Of a stretch of DNA of 64,000 nucleotides, positions 59,569 through 64,000 are shown in pieces. The translations under genes were made by a program, and so were the position numbers. The DNA is from Magallana angulata. Taxonomy: Eukaryota > Mollusca > Bivalvia > Ostreida > Ostreidae. Numbering within the stretch: the first letter of the stretch is position 1; each line of letters starts with the position of its first letter. The notes beneath the pieces were generated by a model. That model did not search any database and was not told the DNA's origin. It saw only the letters and a program-made list of their open reading frames with translations. The stretch is taken from NCBI RefSeq assembly GCF_025612915.1, contig NW_026441700.1, forward strand, positions 1-64,000, read 5' to 3'.

Positions 59569-60517
59569 CGCGGGGGTGTTAAGGAAGCATATGGATTCTG
59601 AGTTACATGTAATTTCGTGATATCACAAATCTTAGTTATTATGTACATATTCAATTATCAAAGCAACGAAACGTAGACCAAAAGCAAATAAAAATACTGA
59701 AGTCAATTTTTTTTTCAGAAATTAGTTTGTATTACGTAGATTTATACATTGATGACGTCATGACTAAAAGTTGAATGTCGTGTGAATTTGATCGGAAAGC
59801 ATTGTAAACATATTCAAAACATAACTAATCTAAGAACTCTAATAAAATATTGTGGTGTGATTTATTGAGAATGGGACATAAGAATACTAGGATAGATGTT
59901 AGTTGCATCAATCATTCGCTAAAAGGTATGTAAATTTGCTTTTATTTCTCGGCCAGGCTTTCCTCTGTCGTTGTTTATGATATAAAAATCCGACTAGAAC
60001 AACACTTACCCCGCATATATTGAACTTTGAATTTTATATGTATCGTTAGTTTGATCAATGCTTAAAATGAAAAATGCTGCTAGAATCCCATGCTGTGTGT
60101 TGTTTTGATGCAACTTGCCGTTTTCCGTACAAACTTTATAAAAGTTGGGAAGGTTTTACGAGAACTGGATGAATAACTATTGAATTAAGAAAAACATTGG
60201 ATTCTAGCAGCAGTTTTGATTAAACTGAGATGTTTTGCCTTCACTTGGTTTATTTATTTTATTTTGTAAACCGCGGGGTAGTGTTGTTCTATCTCATTTT
60301 ATGTTAAGGAATATACGTAAGCTATTTATAGTTGTCACGTGATAATGCACCAATGTGGCAGTAATGTACTACCCGATTTTTTTGCACTTACATCTATTTC
60401 AAAGGATAATACTAAGTTTTTGATCGTATTCAAAATAGTTATTTAATTTCACGATTTTGAATATAACAGTCAAATTAAGACGCTAAATTGCCCATATGCT
60501 TCCTTAACACCCCCGCG
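59569..60517. mobile_element. 949-bp element with 26-bp perfect inverted ends
   Basis: 59569-59594 begins CGCGGGGGTGTTAAGGAAGC, and its exact reverse complement is at 60492-60517. TA occurs on both outer sides (59567-59568 and 60518-60519), a Tc1/mariner-type target duplication. The inside holds further inverted pairs: GAACAACACT(T)ACCCCGC near 59996 and 60275, and TGCTGCTAGAATCC near 60073 and 60195. So much of it can fold back on itself. No coding sequence. Non-autonomous MITE or foldback element. Confidence 0.75.
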
Positions 60518-61034
60518 TAAGGTAAGACTAGGGATGAGGCGATAGGTTTAAAACTCATTTTTCTGTTTGGTTTAAAAAAACCTATACGCAGCAGTGATCC
60601 CCATTAATCTGTCATATCCGTATTTAATGTATACTACCCTGGTATTCATTGACGAATCCATCTGATCTAACGTATGAAGAGATGGTGTCATTGACACATG
60701 TTAAAATCTGTTTACACACCAGTAAGCTTCATCATTGAAACATATGACCTTTTTTTTTTACACTCAAAGGTTTCCTTTAAATATTCCTAAATGAAAACAA
60801 AACAAGAAAGTTTTTTTTTCAAAATGTTGTGATCTATTTCAAATGTAATAATCACAACACATATCCCTGGTCAACTGAAAAAGAAAATTGAAAAATTTAA
60901 TCAGAATAATAGTATAGTGAAAGCATCAAATGAAATAAAATCAGAATAATTATTTTAAGCGAAGGTCCTATATGCCCCCCCCCCCCCCAAAAAAAAAAAT
61001 GAAAAAAATAACCCAACAAAAGTAACTTAGACAC
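60518..61034. other. Non-coding stretch
   Basis: No gene. Homopolymer tracts (C11, A10) lie near 60975. It lies 3' of the minus-strand tail exons. Confidence 0.5.
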
Positions 61035-61533
61035 TAAATTATAAGTATTAATATTAATGGTTGAGAGTGCTTATTTTGTGAGGACCTGGAGCGCGTGTTT
61101 GCGCTAGAAGGGGAGTTGTCCGTTTCCTCCGCGTCGCTTGGTTGCCCACTTCTTTCTTTAGTGGTCATTTCCACCTCTTCGATCTAAAACAATATTCTAT
61201 CATATATTCTGTGTTTTATAACCATAAATATAACATGTACCATTTCTACTGATATTTACATAATGTATGATCAAGTAAGATATATAACTATCATATGCAT
61301 TTTAATTAAAGTATCATTTACCTTCAGGCCACCTCCGCTGAGGGCGGGTTGTGGAGAGATCCGAGACCGGGACCCCTCCTCCAGTTGACACTCTTCCTTG
61401 GAGCGCGGACGCCTCCGCACTGGCACCCGGCACTAAACATTGTAGTGCCTGAGGAGAGCGCGCAGTGAGCACCCCAAAACCATTACCGCTACAAGGGTGA
61501 GCGCCGCCACACCCATGTTATAAGCTTCAGTTA
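61035..61533 (-). CDS. Second membrane/tail exon set (alternative 3' end?)
   Basis: A minus-strand exon opens at 61533 in phase 1 after ATTTTAG. It encodes TEAYNMGVAALTLVAVMVLG, with the helix running from GVAALTLVAVMVLG, then RALLRHYNV-stop (61433-61435). The same frame continues past the stop with CRVPVRRRPRSKEECQLEE to a GT donor at 61322. The exon at 61183-61035 keeps that frame (IEEVEMTTKERSGQPSDAEE) to a final stop. So either the tail is short and ends at HYNV, or a longer tail has been cut by one stop. The phase-1 start matches the acceptor phase of the preceding gene's stalk exon, so this may be an alternative 3' end of that gene or the remains of a duplicate. Confidence 0.5.
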
Positions 61534-62026
61534 CTAAAATAATATCAAATAAAACAATGTTTAGAGAGGGGAAAATGTTGGGTTTTTGTTGTTGTTGTGA
61601 TTTAATAAAATGATATTGTAAATGCCTTCTTTTTATTTTTTAATTTAAGAGTTAATTTATTATTCAAATGCTATTATTGTTTGACATGACTATTTCTTTA
61701 AAAAAAAAAAATCGCTATATATTCTGTATTTTCTAATATTGCCATTTCTCTGAATAATCACCCCCCCCCCCCCTTTTGTTTTTACAAGAATACCTCACAC
61801 ATTTACTTACATGGATATGAACTACCGGATCATGCAACTTCACCTCATGCAATGCAAATGTAGTAATGATAAAAAAAACAGTTTATAAATCATGCACTGT
61901 ACGAAAAGAAAACATGCAATTTAACAGTATAACGTTTCCTTGTTGTAAAAAGTGTAATCTAAGAAATCGTTGCGAAAATTTTGAAACCAATATATTTCAT
62001 GGTATTAATACAGAAAAACAAATTCG
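61534..62026. other. Intron or intergenic stretch
   Basis: No exon is recognised between the two tail sets. A C12 tract lies near 61765. Confidence 0.5.
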
Positions 62027-63418
62027 TCAGAGATAAATTTCTGTATGAAAATTAGTCGCCGGATAAGCCTCCAAGCTGACGTCATCAGACATATGCATTA
62101 AGTTTTCTCTAGCTTTCTTTTGATTTTGCTTGATTTTATAAAACCACACGCATGCTGATACAAAAGGAAATAATGTCAACAACCACAAGAAGTAAAGTTT
62201 GTCAAATTGTGTACTTTTTTTACGGTATGTGTCGCTGTCTCTTTTTCGATGGATCGTTGTACCTGGCTGGGTGGTATCCGTTACGTCCTCTGTCGACGGA
62301 GTATGTTCTACGTGACTATCAGTATTGATGTTGACGGAATGTGATATATTAAAAATGTTAGTAATTAAAGTAGAAATGATGATAGTTTGCGTGTAATGTG
62401 CACTGTATGGCCGGAGAATGGTGGGTCGAGTAGACAGTGTACTGCTGTCTGTGGTGAGTGTATGATGTGATGTAGTGATGTCTGATGTCAAAGTATGCGG
62501 GGTACTGATATGGATTGTAAGTGTGGAATTAACGTTGGTAAATGGGGTCGCTGTGACAGTTTGAGGGTATGTACGTGTTGAAATGGTGTGTTGTACGGTC
62601 GACTGGTCTGAGACATGTTGACTTAAGGAGGGTTGAACAGAGGAAGTATCTGTTAAAAATTGAATATCAAAAAACAAAAATCTATTTCTAGGTGTATCTG
62701 CACCCGAGAAAATATTCAACAAATAAAAAATAAAACAAGATCAATAACTTCAATCATGCACATACTTACACATTGCCGGCATCGTCGCGGTGGTTGCGTC
62801 GTCTATCGGGAGAAAAAAAAACCATTATTAACAATAGCTAATAACTTTAAAGATATGTGTATTTTCCGCTTCCATTATTTTGATTAAAAAAAAATATTTA
62901 AAGATTATTACCAGGGCACACAGGCCGTCCGTTGACAAATCTGCAAGCCATTGCGAATGACAAAAGGTGATGCGATCGGCAAATAATTGTACTTATTCAT
63001 TGGATAAAAGTGACAGGGGGCGGAGTTTTCTCACGATCGGTGTTTTCTTATGATCGGTCTCACCTTAGAAGTGTGAGCGCAGAGACCCGTGTAAAGGAAA
63101 TTAAAAAAAATAATTACCTTTGCACCTGTGGTTTTTCTCCGTCGAGTCCAGCGTGACTATGTCTTGGATCTGGGTCTCTTTGCATAAATGAACATACTGT
63201 ACAATAGATCCGCGATTACCCCGAATTCTTAATTGTACGATCGGGACTAAGGTAGTTATATTTCGAATGAAACATCCTACCTCTACGTATGATGCATAAA
63301 GGGGACAAACATCCTCACCCGTGCACGTTGCAAAATTGCCAAAATGAATTTTACACGTATCACATCCCGATGTCCCTCCAAATAGTATACAGACAGAGAA
63401 AAGAATCACAAAATGCAT
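62027..63418 (-). CDS. Cys-rich type I membrane protein with mucin-like stalk
   Basis: Exon 1 is 63418-63118: signal peptide (MHFVILFSVCILFGGTSG) then CDTCKIHFGNF, CTGEDVCP, VEVGCFIRN, VQLRIRG, QYVHLCKE, IQDIVTLD and HRCKG|, ending in phase 1. It is paralogous to the exon at 8328. Probable microexons are 62940-62912 and about 62802-62772. The last exon is about 62650-62027: about 120 residues rich in Thr/Ser (ISTRTYPQTVTATPFTNVNS), a basic patch (HRKRDSDTYRKKS), a transmembrane helix (LYFLWLLTLFPFVSACVWFY), and a 40-residue tail. It would be a surface glycoprotein with a heavily O-glycosylated stalk. The microexon borders are tentative. Ligand and family name are unknown. Confidence 0.65.
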
Positions 63419-64000
63419 TTTAAGGAGATAAAAAAATCTGATCTTTTATGTTGCAGTGTTATTGAATAACTGAAATGCACTAATTCTGAACTTTTAATCA
63501 TGAAATTAAAGTGTACCCTTTCACGTGATATTTTGATCAGTCATTAACACCCGTTAACAGTGCTGGTAAGGGTGATCCCGAACAAATAAAAAGTGATGAT
63601 AACCAACTTTTATTGGACTCTGTATACAGACAATCACTGTATTGTGTATATCGTCTGAGCATTATGACATACATTTGTGTCTATCAAAATTTGCTTATTT
63701 GGTCATTCAGTACCTGACGAGGATACTGATTACACAAAAAGTCGCTTTTTCGATAATTGTAAGTTTTATGAATTGTTTTAATTTTAACGACAATTGATTT
63801 GGTTTGAAATTCCCTGTTAATAATTGTAGGCCAAACCTGGGAGGGTGCGTAAGGGAATTAATGTCACGCGTGATTAATTCTAGTGGCCGTGTTTGACGGT
63901 TTTATGTTTGCAAACATATCATTTTTCAAAAAGTAATTTGGACAATTTCTAAGGAGACACGCACCTAACGATCTCTGTCATCTCTTTCTCACGATGAAGT
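63419..64000. other. Upstream flank of the membrane-protein gene
   Basis: Presumed promoter side. I see no certain TATA or initiator element and no other gene up to the window end. Confidence 0.4.

Overview
The window looks like genomic DNA of a bivalve mollusc, probably oyster-like. It is AT-rich and intron-bearing. Most of it is made of long interspersed repeats of a kind I associate with bivalve genomes: units opening with the palindrome AAGGTCTTCCGTT..., a unit opening GTCCCCCGCC, one opening GCCCGTGGGC and one opening AGCTCACCGAGACG. The eukaryote assignment rests on GT-AG introns that keep phase and on the mobile-element families present. The species is an inference.

Left part, 1-16 kb. 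Old LTR-retroelement fossils lie at 2.3-4.0 kb. They are followed by a six-exon plus-strand gene with a tyrosine-recombinase-like C-terminal domain (4.2-8.15 kb). Next come a single secreted Cys-rich exon (8.33 kb), a minus-strand HECT E3-ligase pseudogene (11-12.1 kb), an OTU-protease relic (13 kb) and a compact three-exon type I membrane protein with an alternative last exon (13.76-14.71 kb). A decayed PC4-like coding stretch lies at 15.4 kb.

Middle, 16-50 kb. This is mostly repeats: Helitron-like non-autonomous units ending in a hairpin plus TCTAGT, a 380-bp tandem array, tRNA-like modules, and a layered composite repeat at 36-38 kb. A broken remnant of a protein-primed DNA polymerase element lies at 22.9-23.8 kb. 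A near-complete autonomous Helentron (rolling-circle transposon) occupies at least 40.3-48.6 kb on the minus strand. It encodes a protein with two cysteine-protease domains, a Rep/helicase and an endonuclease.

Right part, 50-64 kb. A minus-strand Mutator-like transposase gene (53.93-50.40 kb) ends in the first half of a DEDD exonuclease active site. The second half lies 23.4 kb away at 26.96-26.23 kb and splices in perfect phase, so the Helentron and most of the repeat arrays sit inside one giant intron of this gene, which is now a pseudogene. Next to it is an ISL2EU-type DNA transposon (54.24-59.49 kb) with a 17-bp terminal inverted repeat (TIR). It carries an intact four-exon THAP-DDE transposase and a convergent SAP-SWIM-YqaJ nuclease gene with one in-frame stop. 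Beyond it are a 949-bp TA-flanked inverted-repeat element and a minus-strand membrane-protein gene (63.4-62.0 kb). The first exon of that gene is paralogous to the Cys-rich exon at 8.33 kb, and a second set of membrane/tail exons lies downstream of it.

Two themes recur. One is several generations of transposons nested in one another. The other is a small family of Cys-rich membrane proteins at both ends of the window, with last exons that all begin in phase 1 and look interchangeable.
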